Part shown: piece after piece, positions 43,824-53,303 of the stretch | How the letters are laid out: every line of letters begins with the position of its first letter | How positions within the stretch are numbered: the first letter of the stretch is position 1 | Assembly (NCBI RefSeq): GCF_003076455.1 | Contig: NZ_CP020918.1 | Location: forward strand, 1,426,001 to 1,490,000 | DNA length: 64,000 bases | Source of the DNA: Flavobacterium faecale | GTDB lineage: Bacteria > Bacteroidota > Bacteroidia > Flavobacteriales > Flavobacteriaceae | Direction: 5' to 3' | Position numbers and translations under genes: made by a program | The notes under the pieces: model-generated | Database searches by the model: none | What the model was told of the DNA's origin: nothing | Seen by the model: only the letters and a program-made list of their open reading frames with translations

Positions 43824-44558
43824 ATGATTCTAACGATTGATGTTGGTAATACCCGAATTAAAGGAGCTGTTTTTGAAGTAGATAGTATTGTGGAGCAATT
43901 TGCAGTTGATACAAATGTTCTGACTGATAAAATTAAACTTATTTTAGAAAAATACGAAAAGTGCTACGCAATCGTGATTGCTTCTGTTGGTAAACTTGAC
44001 AAAAAACTCTTTCTCGACTTTGAAAAAAGGGTAGAAGTACATTTTATTTCTCATGATGACGCCTTTCCGTTTTCCAACTTGTATGCCACTCCAAAGACAT
44101 TGGGGATAGATCGAATGGTTTTAGCTGCCGGTGCCGTGCTACAATACCCAAAAGCAAATCGTTTGGTGATTGATGCGGGTACTTGTGTCACGTATGATTA
44201 CATTAACGCAGATGATGAGTACTTAGGAGGTGCTATAAGTCCGGGCTTGCTGTTGCGATACAAAGCACTGAATAATTATACATCAAAGCTGCCATTGTTG
44301 GAATTGGATAGTCCAAAAGCAATGATTGGTGACTCTACAAGCGAGTCAATTCACTCGGGTGTAGTTAACGGTTTGGTCTATGAAATAAAGGGATTCATAG
44401 ACGAATATCGTCAAATTGACGCAAACTTTATAATTATTTTAACGGGCGGAGACGCAGTTTTTTTGGCTAAACGATTAAAAAATACCATATTTGCCAATTC
44501 AAATTTTCTTTTAGAGAGTTTGAACCAAACTTTTCAATATAAAATCAAAAATGATTAA
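43824..44558 (+). CDS. coaX: Type III pantothenate kinase
   Basis: A 244-aa ASKHA-fold kinase for the first step of coenzyme A synthesis. Motifs: N-terminal phosphate loop LTIDVGNTRIKGAVF, central GIDRMVLAAGAVLQYP, LVIDAGTCVTYDYI, GGAISPGLLLRYKAL and the C-terminal LTGGDAVFL. Its end overlaps the start of the next gene by 8 bases, so it heads a likely operon with an outer-membrane protein, lptC and others. Confidence 0.93.
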   Translation: MILTIDVGNTRIKGAVFEVDSIVEQFAVDTNVLTDKIKLILEKYEKCYAIVIASVGKLDKKLFLDFEKRVEVHFISHDDAFPFSNLYATPKTLGIDRMVLAAGAVLQYPKANRLVIDAGTCVTYDYINADDEYLGGAISPGLLLRYKALNNYTSKLPLLELDSPKAMIGDSTSESIHSGVVNGLVYEIKGFIDEYRQIDANFIIILTGGDAVFLAKRLKNTIFANSNFLLESLNQTFQYKIKND

Positions 44559-45771
44559 AAAAATTGTAGCCAGTTTTTGCTTGCTTTTAAGTGTCATGAC
44601 CTATGCTCAGGAAGGTTCGTCTTCTCCTTATTCTTTTTATGGAATTGGAGATGTGCGTTTCAAAGGGACTACAGAAGCACGCTCAATGGGTGGTATTGCG
44701 GTTGAGCAGGATAGTATTCATATTAATTTGGAGAACCCAGCGAGTTTCGCAAATTTAAAATTAACGTCTTTTACAGTTGGTGGTACTTATAATACAACCA
44801 CCATGAAAACAGACGCAGCATCTGAGAAAGCAAGAAGAACTACTTTAGATTATATGGCTTTAGGTTTGCCTTTAGGTAAGTTTGGTGTTGGTTTTGGTAT
44901 TATTCCTTATTCTTCTGTAGGGTACAAAATAAGAAATATTTATGGCGATGATCTAGAGAAAACAGCGACTTTAACAAGTACTGGTGGTGTCAACAAAGTG
45001 TTTTTAGGACTGGGTTATAAAATTACACCAAAGTTCAATATCGGTGTAGATGTGAACTATAATTTTGGAGTGATTAGTATAGTGAATTTGGAAACAAACA
45101 ACAACATACAATCCGGTACACGTGAGACCAATACGTCAAATTTATCAGGAGTAAATTTCAATATCGGGTCAATGTATCAGACAAAAATCAGTAAAAAACT
45201 TAGCGTTTTTAGTAGTGTTAATTATTCGTTGTCAAATGATTTGAAGTCAAAAAACACTCGTTTAATTGAAACGGCAACTGTTCCAGAAACTATTGATCAA
45301 CCTGATAGAACGATCTCGTTTGGGTCAAAAATTAGTTTGAGTGCTGGTATTGGGCAAGCACGAAAATGGCTTGTAGGTGGTAAACTTGTTTTTCAAGAAG
45401 CAACCGATTTGTCAAATAACTATAATGAATCACCTAATGTTACCTACGGTAGAGCAGGTAGCGCGAGTATTGGTGGATATTACATACCTGATTATGGGTC
45501 GTATTCAAATTATTTAAAACGTATCGTTTATAGAGGAGGTTTTAAATATGAACGTACTGGATTAATTATAAGATCTGAAGCAATCGATAACGTAGGATTT
45601 ACTATGGGTGTTGGTTTGCCTATTTCAGGAACTTTTTCGAATATGAACATTGGATTCGAAATTGGAAAAAAAGGAACCTTGTCATCTGGTCTTGTGCAAG
45701 AGAATTATGCGAACATCAGTATAGGTTTGTCACTTAACGACAAATGGTTTGAGAAACGTAAGTTCAATTAA
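44551..45771 (+). CDS. Outer membrane beta-barrel protein (FadL/PorV-like)
   Basis: A 406-aa exported protein: signal peptide (residues 1-19, ending YAQ), then a repeated amphipathic-strand pattern. The N-terminal segment SPYSFYGIGDVRFKGTTEARSMGGIAVEQD...NLENPASFANL is typical of Bacteroidetes long-chain transport/PorV-type barrels. Transport substrate unknown. Overlaps coaX and precedes lptC, a set seen in many Flavobacteria. Confidence 0.75.
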   Translation: MIKKIVASFCLLLSVMTYAQEGSSSPYSFYGIGDVRFKGTTEARSMGGIAVEQDSIHINLENPASFANLKLTSFTVGGTYNTTTMKTDAASEKARRTTLDYMALGLPLGKFGVGFGIIPYSSVGYKIRNIYGDDLEKTATLTSTGGVNKVFLGLGYKITPKFNIGVDVNYNFGVISIVNLETNNNIQSGTRETNTSNLSGVNFNIGSMYQTKISKKLSVFSSVNYSLSNDLKSKNTRLIETATVPETIDQPDRTISFGSKISLSAGIGQARKWLVGGKLVFQEATDLSNNYNESPNVTYGRAGSASIGGYYIPDYGSYSNYLKRIVYRGGFKYERTGLIIRSEAIDNVGFTMGVGLPISGTFSNMNIGFEIGKKGTLSSGLVQENYANISIGLSLNDKWFEKRKFN

Positions 45772-45795
45772 GAAATCAATATAGAATTTTAGCAC

Positions 45796-45803
45796 TATCT
45801 TTG
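45796..45803 (+). promoter_or_regulatory. -7 element (TATCTTTG) directly before lptC
   Basis: Perfect TATCTTTG only 4 bases before the ATG at 45808, implying a leaderless or nearly leaderless internal transcript. Confidence 0.5.
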
Positions 45804-45807
45804 CGCT

Positions 45808-46362
45808 ATGAATTTTCAAAAGAAAAATAGACTTGTTTATATTGTCACGGCTGTTGCTGTGACATTCTTTTTTGGGTGCGAAAGTAAATTTAAAGAGGTT
45901 CAGAAAAGTAATATCACCGAATTTATTCCGGGAGGAGATGCTGATAATGTAAATTTGAAGTACACTGATTCAGGATTGATCAAGGTGGTGTTAATCAGTC
46001 CAAAGATGTTGGATTATTCCAATATCGAATTTCCGTTTACTGAATTCCCAAAAGGTATTGATGTTACTTTGTATGATAATAAAGGAAAAACTACTCGCGT
46101 AACTTCCAATTATGCAGTATCTTACGGTCGAACAGGAATTATCGACTTGCAAGGGAAAGTTGTAATCCTCTCTCAAGACGGACAAAAACTTGAAACAGAA
46201 CAGTTGTTTTATGATCAAAAAAACGAATGGTTTTATACCGAAAAAAGGTTTAAATTCACCGACCTAAAAGGAGCTTCAAACGGGCAAGGAATCGACTTTA
46301 GTAAAGATTTTAAAGTAATCCATTCTCAAAAAATTACCGGAGAAGTACAATCGAAAGAATAA
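45808..46362 (+). CDS. lptC: LPS export system protein LptC
   Basis: A 184-aa lipoprotein-like protein: hydrophobic N terminus ending FFFGC (Cys25), then a single LptC-type beta-jellyroll (VTLYDNKGKTTRVTSNYAVSYGRTGIIDLQGKVVILSQDGQKLETEQLFYDQKNEWFYTE). It would connect the inner-membrane LptBFG complex to LptA in LPS transport. Placed between an outer-membrane protein and a CNNM-type gene. Confidence 0.85.
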   Translation: MNFQKKNRLVYIVTAVAVTFFFGCESKFKEVQKSNITEFIPGGDADNVNLKYTDSGLIKVVLISPKMLDYSNIEFPFTEFPKGIDVTLYDNKGKTTRVTSNYAVSYGRTGIIDLQGKVVILSQDGQKLETEQLFYDQKNEWFYTEKRFKFTDLKGASNGQGIDFSKDFKVIHSQKITGEVQSKE

Positions 46363-46394
46363 AATTGCTCAATTCTATTTACAAAACGCTACAA

Positions 46395-46589
46395 ATGAAT
46401 TATTTAAAATACACACAATATATCTACCTAGTTTTTGCCGTTTACTTTATTTATGACGGAATAACGACGTACATGGAGGGAAAAGAAAATCCATTAATGC
46501 AATTTTTTATTGCAGGTATGGCTATATTTATGTTTTTCTTTCGAAGAAAATTTGCCAAGAAAATGAGTGATCGAAACCCTAAATCGTAA
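46395..46589 (+). CDS. Small membrane protein, 64 aa
   Basis: Two hydrophobic helices (about residues 4-24 and 33-50) with a basic tail (FRRKFAKKMSDRNPKS). ATG 46395 preferred over the TTG at 46365. Not recognised; lies between lptC (32-base gap) and the CNNM protein gene (3-base gap), so it is likely co-transcribed with both. Confidence 0.6.
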   Translation: MNYLKYTQYIYLVFAVYFIYDGITTYMEGKENPLMQFFIAGMAIFMFFFRRKFAKKMSDRNPKS

Positions 46590-46592
46590 AAC

Positions 46593-47852
46593 ATGGAAAT
46601 TAGTATTATAATACTGTGTTTAATACTAAGTGCTTTTTTTTCAGGGATGGAGATTGCATTTATTTCATCGAATAAAATTTATCTCGAAATAGAAAAAAAA
46701 CAGGATAATTTCTTGTCTCGAATTTTAACGAAATTAACCGAGAAACCATCCAAGTTTCTTGCTGCAATGCTGATTGGTAACAATATAGCCTTGGTAGTTT
46801 ATGGTTTTTTTATGGGGGATTTGCTAATGGAGTGGGTAACCACTTTTCATTTTGAACTATCAAGCTTGACTAGTTTATTCCTTCAAACGGTATTGTCTAC
46901 CCTAATCGTTTTGATTACAGCAGAATTTTTCCCGAAGGTATTCTTTCAAATCTATGCCAATTCATTGATTAAGTTTTTTGCTATTCCGGCTTATTTCTTT
47001 TATCAATTATTTTATTTCGTCTCTTCTTTTTTCATTTGGGTTTCCGATTTTATTCTAAAGAAGTTTTTTAGGACCGAAGGCGATCAAATTCAAATGTTCT
47101 TTAGTAAAGTCGAATTAGGAGATTATATTACCGAGCAAATGAGTACGGTAGAAGATAATGATGAAGTAGATTCAGAGATTCTAATGTTTCAAAATGCATT
47201 GGATTTTTCGAGTGTAAAAGCTAGAGATATTATGAGTCCTCGTACCGAAATTGAGGCAGTTGAAGTTTTTGATACAATCAAACAGTTGAAAGAATTGTTT
47301 ATTGAAACTGGTTATTCCAAGATCTTAGTCTATCAAAATTCCTTGGATGATATTGTGGGTTACGTGCACTCATTCGACCTATTTAAAAAGCCTAAAAATA
47401 TAAAGTCAGTAGTAATTCCGGTAGAATTTGTTCCAGAAACGATTTATATCAAGGATGTGATGAACCTCTTGACCAAAAAAAGGAAAAGTGTTGCGGTCGT
47501 GCTCGATGAGTATGGAGGTACATCTGGAATTATCACAATTGAAGATATCGTCGAAGAATTATTTGGAGAAATAGAAGACGAACACGATTCTGATGAAGAA
47601 TTGATTGAACAAGAATTAGAAGAAGGTGGTTTTTTATTTTCAACTCGATTTGATGTAGAATATCTAAACCAGACGTATAAGCTAAATATTCCAGAAAGTG
47701 ATTCTTACGGAACATTAGGTGGTTATATCGTAGATTTCACAAATGATATTCCGCAAAAAGGAGAAATAATTGACATTGGAGAATATCATTTTGTGGTAGA
47801 AGAGGCCACAAATAAAAAAATTGAATTGGTTAAAATGACCTTAAAAGAATAA
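46593..47852 (+). CDS. CNNM/CBS/CorC-domain membrane protein (hemolysin family)
   Basis: A 419-aa protein: CNNM (DUF21) domain with three to four helices (about 1-165), a CBS pair (ARDIMSPRTEIEAVE, VVLDEYGGTSGIITIEDIVEELFGEI; about 200-330) and a C-terminal CorC_HlyC domain. Homologs take part in magnesium/cobalt export. GldE of gliding Flavobacteria has this architecture too, but gldD/ssb are not neighbours here, so GldE is not claimed. Confidence 0.88.
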   Translation: MEISIIILCLILSAFFSGMEIAFISSNKIYLEIEKKQDNFLSRILTKLTEKPSKFLAAMLIGNNIALVVYGFFMGDLLMEWVTTFHFELSSLTSLFLQTVLSTLIVLITAEFFPKVFFQIYANSLIKFFAIPAYFFYQLFYFVSSFFIWVSDFILKKFFRTEGDQIQMFFSKVELGDYITEQMSTVEDNDEVDSEILMFQNALDFSSVKARDIMSPRTEIEAVEVFDTIKQLKELFIETGYSKILVYQNSLDDIVGYVHSFDLFKKPKNIKSVVIPVEFVPETIYIKDVMNLLTKKRKSVAVVLDEYGGTSGIITIEDIVEELFGEIEDEHDSDEELIEQELEEGGFLFSTRFDVEYLNQTYKLNIPESDSYGTLGGYIVDFTNDIPQKGEIIDIGEYHFVVEEATNKKIELVKMTLKE

Positions 47853-47959
47853 ATTTTTTTATTCTAGCAATTTTTTTGCAAAATAAAAGGGTACAATTGT
47901 AAATATTAATCATATAATTGTATTTTCGCAAACTGAATATAAAATTAACAACAATAAAA

Positions 47960-50056
47960 ATGGCAGTTTTATCAAAAATTAGACAACGTTCCGCTTTAAT
48001 GATTGCAGTTATTGCATTGGCTTTATTTGCATTTATCATTGGAGATTTATTCAAAAGTGGTAGTTTCAGTAGTACTTCTAAAGATGTGGGAAGCATCAAC
48101 GGAAAAGATATTGCATTTGAAGACTTTAGAGTAAAAGTAAGTAATGTTGAAAAAAGTGGTCAAGGAATAACTTCTACAGCTGCTGCAAGTAGAGTTTGGG
48201 ATGAAGAAGTATCTATTGCTTTGTTGACTTCTGAATTTGAAAAATTAGGATTAAGAGTAGGTGAAAAGCATTTACTTGAAGTACTAAAAGCAGATCCAAA
48301 CATTGGACAAAATCCTCAGTTTTTAAACGCTGCAGGTATGTTTGATTTGGCTAAGTTTAAAGAGTTCTTTAAATCAAATCCAGATTTGGCGGCTAGCTTA
48401 AAAGAAAGAGAAAAAAGTGCTGACTTGAATGCAAAATTTCAAATCTACACTACAATGATCAAAGCGGGTACATATACTACTAAAACTGAAGGTAAGTTGA
48501 AGTATGAGATGGAAGCAGACAAAGTTAGTTTTGCTTATGTAGCTGGATTGTTCTCGACTATTAAAGATAGTGATGTAAAAATATCAGATGCTGATATCAC
48601 AGATTACATGACTAAAAATAAAAAAAGATTCAAATCTGACGAAAGTCGTGAAATAGAATACGTTCTTATTGAAGACAAACCTTCGAACGAAGATGTTGCT
48701 GAAGTAAAATCAAGAATTACAGCTTTGTTGTCTGGAAGCGTTGTTTACAACCAAGCAACTGGTAAAAATGATACAGTAGCTGGTTTTAGAGCTGCAAAAA
48801 ATATAGCAGAATTCGTTAACTCAAATTCTGATGTTCCTTACGATTCTACTTATATCGCTAAAAATCGTTTACCAGCAGTTGATGCTGATAAATTATACAA
48901 CATGGCTCCAGGTGAAATCTACGGACCTTATGTAAATGGTGACTACTACAGTATTTCTAAATCTTTAGGTAGAAAAGTAGGTGTAAACGCAAAAGCAAGT
49001 CATATCTTGATTAGCTATGAAGGAACACAAGTTCCAAACAAAAAACAACAAAGAACAAAAGACCAAGCACGTGCTGAAGCTGAAAACTTGTTAGCGCAAG
49101 TAAATGCTAATCCAGAAAGTTTCTTGATGTTGGCTTATACAAACTCTGATGATTCATCTGCACAACAAGGTGGTGATTTAGGTTATTTTGGACCAAACCA
49201 AATGGTAAAACCATTTAATGATTTCGTTTTTAACAACGGAGTTGGAAAAGTAGGATTGGTTGAAACTGATTTCGGTTTTCATATCATTAAAATTACAGAT
49301 AAGCAAGATGGTGTACGTTTAGCAACTATTTCGCAAAAAATACAACCTTCAGAGGCAACTTCTGATAAAGTCTTTACTCAAGCTACTCAATTTGAAATGG
49401 GTGCTGCAGACAAAGATTTTAACCAAGTAGCTAAAAGCATGAACTTGACAGTTAATCCTGCAGTAGCGGTAACCGCAATGGATGAGAGCTTTGGTGCATT
49501 AGGTAATCAAAGAGCTATTGTAAGGTGGGGATTTGAAGGAGATACAAAAGTAAACTCAATCAAACGTTTTGAGATTGCAAACGTTGGACACGTTATTGCG
49601 CGATTGAAATCTATTGATGATTCTGGATTGGTAGCGTTAAGCCAAGCAAGACCATACGTAGAAAGCATCTTGAAAAACAAGAAAAAAGCTGAAATGATGA
49701 AAGCTAAAATGGCTGGAAGTTCACTAGAAACTATTGCTAAAGCAGTAGGTGGAACAGTGCAACAAGCTACTGATGTAACTTTGGATAACCCAACACTATT
49801 AAATGTTGGTGCTGAGGCTAGAGTAGTAGGTACAGCATTCTCATTGGCACCAAATAAAGTATCGTCTCCTATTGAAGGTGTTACTGGGGTTTATGTTGTA
49901 AAAAATACAAAAACAGTTAAAGCACCTGCGATTAAAGATTTTGCTCCGTATGTAGCAAAATTGAAAGCACAGTCTGCTAATGATGCTAGTAGAGTTTTAC
50001 CAGCATTGAAAGATGTAGCTGAAATTACAGATAACAGAAAACAATTTAATTTCTAA
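47960..50056 (+). CDS. PpiD-like periplasmic peptidyl-prolyl isomerase
   Basis: A 698-aa inner-membrane-anchored foldase: one N-terminal helix (VLSKIRQRSALMIAVIALALFAFIIG region), a SurA/PpiD-N domain (about 35-200), and a PpiC-type rotamase around residues 340-450 (ASHILISYEG...AEAENLLAQVNANPESF...GGDLGYFGPNQMVKPF, FGFHIIKI). It should assist folding of envelope proteins. ATG 47960 is preferred to a TTG 14 codons upstream. Terminator follows. Confidence 0.9.
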   Translation: MAVLSKIRQRSALMIAVIALALFAFIIGDLFKSGSFSSTSKDVGSINGKDIAFEDFRVKVSNVEKSGQGITSTAAASRVWDEEVSIALLTSEFEKLGLRVGEKHLLEVLKADPNIGQNPQFLNAAGMFDLAKFKEFFKSNPDLAASLKEREKSADLNAKFQIYTTMIKAGTYTTKTEGKLKYEMEADKVSFAYVAGLFSTIKDSDVKISDADITDYMTKNKKRFKSDESREIEYVLIEDKPSNEDVAEVKSRITALLSGSVVYNQATGKNDTVAGFRAAKNIAEFVNSNSDVPYDSTYIAKNRLPAVDADKLYNMAPGEIYGPYVNGDYYSISKSLGRKVGVNAKASHILISYEGTQVPNKKQQRTKDQARAEAENLLAQVNANPESFLMLAYTNSDDSSAQQGGDLGYFGPNQMVKPFNDFVFNNGVGKVGLVETDFGFHIIKITDKQDGVRLATISQKIQPSEATSDKVFTQATQFEMGAADKDFNQVAKSMNLTVNPAVAVTAMDESFGALGNQRAIVRWGFEGDTKVNSIKRFEIANVGHVIARLKSIDDSGLVALSQARPYVESILKNKKKAEMMKAKMAGSSLETIAKAVGGTVQQATDVTLDNPTLLNVGAEARVVGTAFSLAPNKVSSPIEGVTGVYVVKNTKTVKAPAIKDFAPYVAKLKAQSANDASRVLPALKDVAEITDNRKQFNF

Positions 50057-50081
50057 TATTTTAGAGATTATTAATTCATAA

Positions 50082-50112
50082 AAAAATCCGATGCTTTTGC
50101 ATCGGATTTTTT
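50082..50112. terminator. Bidirectional terminator after the PpiD-like gene
   Basis: Near-perfect hairpin: AAAAATCCGATGC, TTTT loop, GCATCGGATTTTT. It sits between convergent genes. Confidence 0.9.
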
Positions 50113-50131
50113 GTTTATACTATTTTGTAAG

Positions 50132-50464
50132 CTATTTAAATTTTACTGCAACTCCTGAAATACCTGTTCTCGACGTAAAGGAATTTAATTTGTTTAGTTT
50201 GCAAAATATAACTGCATCTGCTCCAAGAGCTGAAGCTTTCTTTTTTAAGTAGGCCTCGGCTACTTTTGGAGATCCGTTTACATCAATTGCCATGCTGCCA
50301 ACTACAATATATTCTTTTGGGCTGTTATGAGAATATAGTTTTATTTCTTCTTTTTTTGTTGGTGTGTATTCTGCTGCTTCGTTTTGAGCGTAGAAAGTAC
50401 TTATTGAACAGCTAGTTAACGTAAGGGTTACTACTAGCACTGCGATTGCTTTTTTGATCATCAT
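50132..50464 (-). CDS. Small lipoprotein, 110 aa, paralog of the next gene
   Basis: Lipobox LTSC (Cys19) after a short signal. The body has a YbjQ/RcsF-like motif (LKKKASALGADAVIFCKL) and a preceding YIVVGSMAIDVNG strand pair. The adjacent gene encodes a similar protein (LLKKQAAKLGADAIVDLTL), so they are tandem paralogs. Periplasmic or outer-membrane-associated; function unknown. Confidence 0.75.
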   Translation of the reverse strand: MMIKKAIAVLVVTLTLTSCSISTFYAQNEAAEYTPTKKEEIKLYSHNSPKEYIVVGSMAIDVNGSPKVAEAYLKKKASALGADAVIFCKLNKLNSFTSRTGISGVAVKFK

Positions 50465-50468
50465 ATCC

Positions 50469-50816
50469 TTATTTGTTAGTTTTTACCGCTGTTCCAGTAG
50501 CTTTAATAGCGTTTGTCCAGTATCCCATTCCTATTTCTAATGTCAAATCAACTATTGCATCAGCTCCAAGTTTGGCTGCTTGCTTTTTTAACAACGCCAC
50601 CGGAACTTTAGCATCTGATCCTGCATCAGCACTAGCAACAACTTGTCCTATTACTGTATACTTTGTGTCGGGCTGAGTTGCATAAACAACAATGTCGGCT
50701 GGATTGGTTTCTGGATATTGTCCAGTTGGACTGTCACTTGTTTCTAGGCGTCCAACACTTGAACAACTAGCAAGAATTAAACAAGGCACGGCCAGTGTGA
50801 GTATTCTTTGTCTCAT
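50469..50816 (-). CDS. Small lipoprotein, 115 aa, paralog
   Basis: Lipobox LASC (Cys18), then YTVIGQVVASADAG and LLKKQAAKLGADAIVDLTLE, matching the neighbouring 110-aa protein in layout. Resembles YbjQ-type domains fused to a lipid anchor. The two genes are 4 bases apart (50465-50468) and presumably co-transcribed. Confidence 0.75.
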   Translation of the reverse strand: MRQRILTLAVPCLILASCSSVGRLETSDSPTGQYPETNPADIVVYATQPDTKYTVIGQVVASADAGSDAKVPVALLKKQAAKLGADAIVDLTLEIGMGYWTNAIKATGTAVKTNK

Positions 50817-50894
50817 TTTGTGAATTATTTACAGATTATTTACCTACAAATATAAATAAATTGAGAGTTGTTAGTACAGACGGTGCAGCTTTTA

Positions 50895-51815
50895 TTAGGA
50901 TAATATCAACTCGTCATTACTGAAAATGACTGAGTATCCTTTTTTAAGAAAATAGGCTGTTGGATTTACATTCGATACCACCATAACGAAGTCGCCTCCC
51001 CAAGCACCAAGACTTTTTACCGTTCCATTAAAATCATCAAATAGAGCTTCTTTTACGGTAGGTGTTTCTAAGATGATGCTCATTTTAGCCTCGTGAATGG
51101 TTAAGGCAAGACAGAAATCTTCGGCAGTCGTGGCCTCTTTTACAGATTGGGTTAATTGGTTGATACTTTGAATGTTTTTCTCCAAATCAATATGTTTGTT
51201 GGCCTTGTAATTGGTAATAGCCGTTTTACTGTTTTGCTTTTGATTAAGGTAAACAAAGTAAATAGTATCTTTAAACGAAGGATTGAAAACTGTTGCACTA
51301 ACGATAGGTTTTCCTTTTTCTAATTGATAGGTGATTGGGTTATTGTTTTGTGCGCAGGCAATGTCATATCCACTGCCCCCAAAGCTGGTGTTAAGCAATT
51401 CAAACGCATCGATGTTTAACCATTGTGCAATGTTATTGATTAAGGTAGAAGAGGTTCCTAATCCCCATTGACGTGCGAAGGTAAGTTTGGTTTCAATTTG
51501 ATATCCTTTTTCTTTTTCAAGAAGTAAAGGATTGGCCAAATAGGCGTGATGTAATATTCTAATTAAAGTGTCTTTTACCGTTTCCGTTTCCGTTTTGGTA
51601 AAATTAATGATATCTGAAAATAAAATAACTGTTTCAAACCAAATGCTTCCGTCAGAGTCGAAACTCGTCCATTGGATTTCTTGGTTGTTCCCTTTGCTAA
51701 TACTCAAACTCTGTCCTAGTTTTGTTGGTACTGCCAATGCAACAGCGCCATCGAGAACGAGGTATTCACCAGTTAGTAAAAGCTTTCCATTACTATAAAA
51801 CGTTTTTGTCTCCAT
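50895..51815 (-). CDS. GYDIA-type GHMP kinase, candidate phosphomevalonate kinase
   Basis: A 306-aa GHMP kinase with N-terminal SNGKLLLTGEYLVLDGAVALAVP, ATP motif RQWGLGTSSTLINNIAQW and the name-giving GYDIA at residues 152-156. It starts 8 bases after the HMG-CoA reductase gene. With mvaD and a mevalonate-kinase-like gene at 31.6-34.2 kb it completes a plausible pathway if it acts on phosphomevalonate; direct evidence is lacking. Confidence 0.82.
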   Translation of the reverse strand: METKTFYSNGKLLLTGEYLVLDGAVALAVPTKLGQSLSISKGNNQEIQWTSFDSDGSIWFETVILFSDIINFTKTETETVKDTLIRILHHAYLANPLLLEKEKGYQIETKLTFARQWGLGTSSTLINNIAQWLNIDAFELLNTSFGGSGYDIACAQNNNPITYQLEKGKPIVSATVFNPSFKDTIYFVYLNQKQNSKTAITNYKANKHIDLEKNIQSINQLTQSVKEATTAEDFCLALTIHEAKMSIILETPTVKEALFDDFNGTVKSLGAWGGDFVMVVSNVNPTAYFLKKGYSVIFSNDELILS

Positions 51816-51823
51816 CTATCGCA

Positions 51824-53140
51824 TTATTTTCTAATATTTTCTATAAAATTAACTGCTCCACTATGCGTTACTACTTCGTGTTTAAAGTGTTTGCGTACAG
51901 CTGCACGCTCCTCATCTGTAGCTTCTAGTTGATTCAGGATATTATTCAAATGCATTTTCATGTGCCCTTCTTGAATTCCTGAGGTTGTAAGAGAACGTAG
52001 CGCTCCAAAGTTTTGAGCCAATCCAGCTACAGCTACAAACTGCATCAGTTCTTGTGCTGATGGTTTTTCGAGCATTTCCAAAGATAGTTTTACCAAAGGG
52101 TGCAAGCTAGTCAAGCCTCCAACGGTTCCTAATGCTAACGGAACTTCGAGCCAGAAGGTAAATATTCCGTTCTCTATCTTTGCATGTGACAAACTAGAAT
52201 ATTGCCCAGATCGTGATGCATACGCATGGATACCCGCTTCAACAGCACGGAAATCATTTCCTGTGGCGATGATAACGGCGTCAATTCCGTTCATGATACC
52301 TTTATTGTGTGTTACGGCTCGATAGGGTTCTACTTCGGCAATTTGAACTGCTTGCACAAAACGTTCTGCAAATACAGTAGCATTCGGAATATGTTTTTCT
52401 TCCAATGCTTCTACAGGGCACGATACCTCGGCGCGTACAATGCAATTGGGTACGTAGTTGGACAAAATGCTCATCACAACTTGTATGTTTTTTTCTTCCT
52501 CGGTAAACAAATTATAATGTAATGCTTCCTTTTTTAAGGTGTTTGCAAATTGCTCCAAACAGGAATTAATAAAGTTAGCGCCCATGCTGTCTTTAGTTTC
52601 AAAAGTAGCATGTAATTGAAAGTAATTCGGAATCAAATTGGTTTTGTCTTTCAATTCGATATTCAAAATACCACCGCCACGTTTTTGCATATTGGCCGTG
52701 ATGCTTTGGGTTTCGCTAAAAAAGGAGCTTTTTGTCTGTGCAAAAAACAATTCTAGCTTTGAGATATCTCCTTTGTAGATAAAGTGGACTTGTCCTATTT
52801 TTTCGGTATTTAGCACTGTTGCTTTAAAACCGCCACGAGTTGACCAAAATTTGGCTGCTTTTGATGCTGCTGCTACAACAGAGCTTTCTTCAATCGCCAT
52901 CGGGATAGTACTGTATTTTCCGTTGATCAAAAAATTGGGTGCTACTCCTAGAGGAATGTAGAAATTGGTGATGGTGTTTTCTATAAATTCGTCATGAAGT
53001 TTTTGAATTTTCTCATCAGTATTCCAATATTGCTTCAATAATGCTTTGGCTTCATCGGGTGTTGAGAAATATTCTTTGGCAATCCAATTTATTTTTTCTT
53101 CTTTAGATAATTTCGAAAATCCAGAAAATGGCTGATTCAT
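51824..53140 (-). CDS. HMG-CoA reductase, class II
   Basis: A 438-aa soluble reductase interconverting HMG-CoA and mevalonate. Class II signatures: ENTITNFYIPLGVAPNFLING, TKDSMGANFINSC (variant of DAMGAN), THNKGIMNGIDAVIIATGND with the catalytic Lys, and a C-terminal His in HMKMHLNNI. Class II enzymes were first found in mevalonate degraders but serve biosynthesis in many bacteria, as the neighbouring kinase suggests here. No membrane segment. Confidence 0.92.
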   Translation of the reverse strand: MNQPFSGFSKLSKEEKINWIAKEYFSTPDEAKALLKQYWNTDEKIQKLHDEFIENTITNFYIPLGVAPNFLINGKYSTIPMAIEESSVVAAASKAAKFWSTRGGFKATVLNTEKIGQVHFIYKGDISKLELFFAQTKSSFFSETQSITANMQKRGGGILNIELKDKTNLIPNYFQLHATFETKDSMGANFINSCLEQFANTLKKEALHYNLFTEEEKNIQVVMSILSNYVPNCIVRAEVSCPVEALEEKHIPNATVFAERFVQAVQIAEVEPYRAVTHNKGIMNGIDAVIIATGNDFRAVEAGIHAYASRSGQYSSLSHAKIENGIFTFWLEVPLALGTVGGLTSLHPLVKLSLEMLEKPSAQELMQFVAVAGLAQNFGALRSLTTSGIQEGHMKMHLNNILNQLEATDEERAAVRKHFKHEVVTHSGAVNFIENIRK

Positions 53141-53239
53141 TCGTGTTTAATTTGAATATAGTAGTGACAAAGATACATTTTTAGGCTTGGATTGGAAACG
53201 GAATAGGACGTAGTTTTTTGGCAAAAAAAAACAGCTGTA

Positions 53240-53248
53240 TGAAAGTCA
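53240..53248. repeat. Target-site duplication, left copy
   Basis: TGAAAGTCA directly outside the left IS end; its twin lies at 55002-55010. Confidence 0.75.
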
Positions 53249-53303
53249 GAGGGCACTGAAAAACATCGCATATTTTGATTATCATCGTTTTTTAGACAAT
53301 AAA

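Noticed and set aside
46593..47852. Calling the CNNM/CBS protein GldE
   Set aside because: The usual neighbours gldD and ssb are absent and the domain layout alone is not specific.
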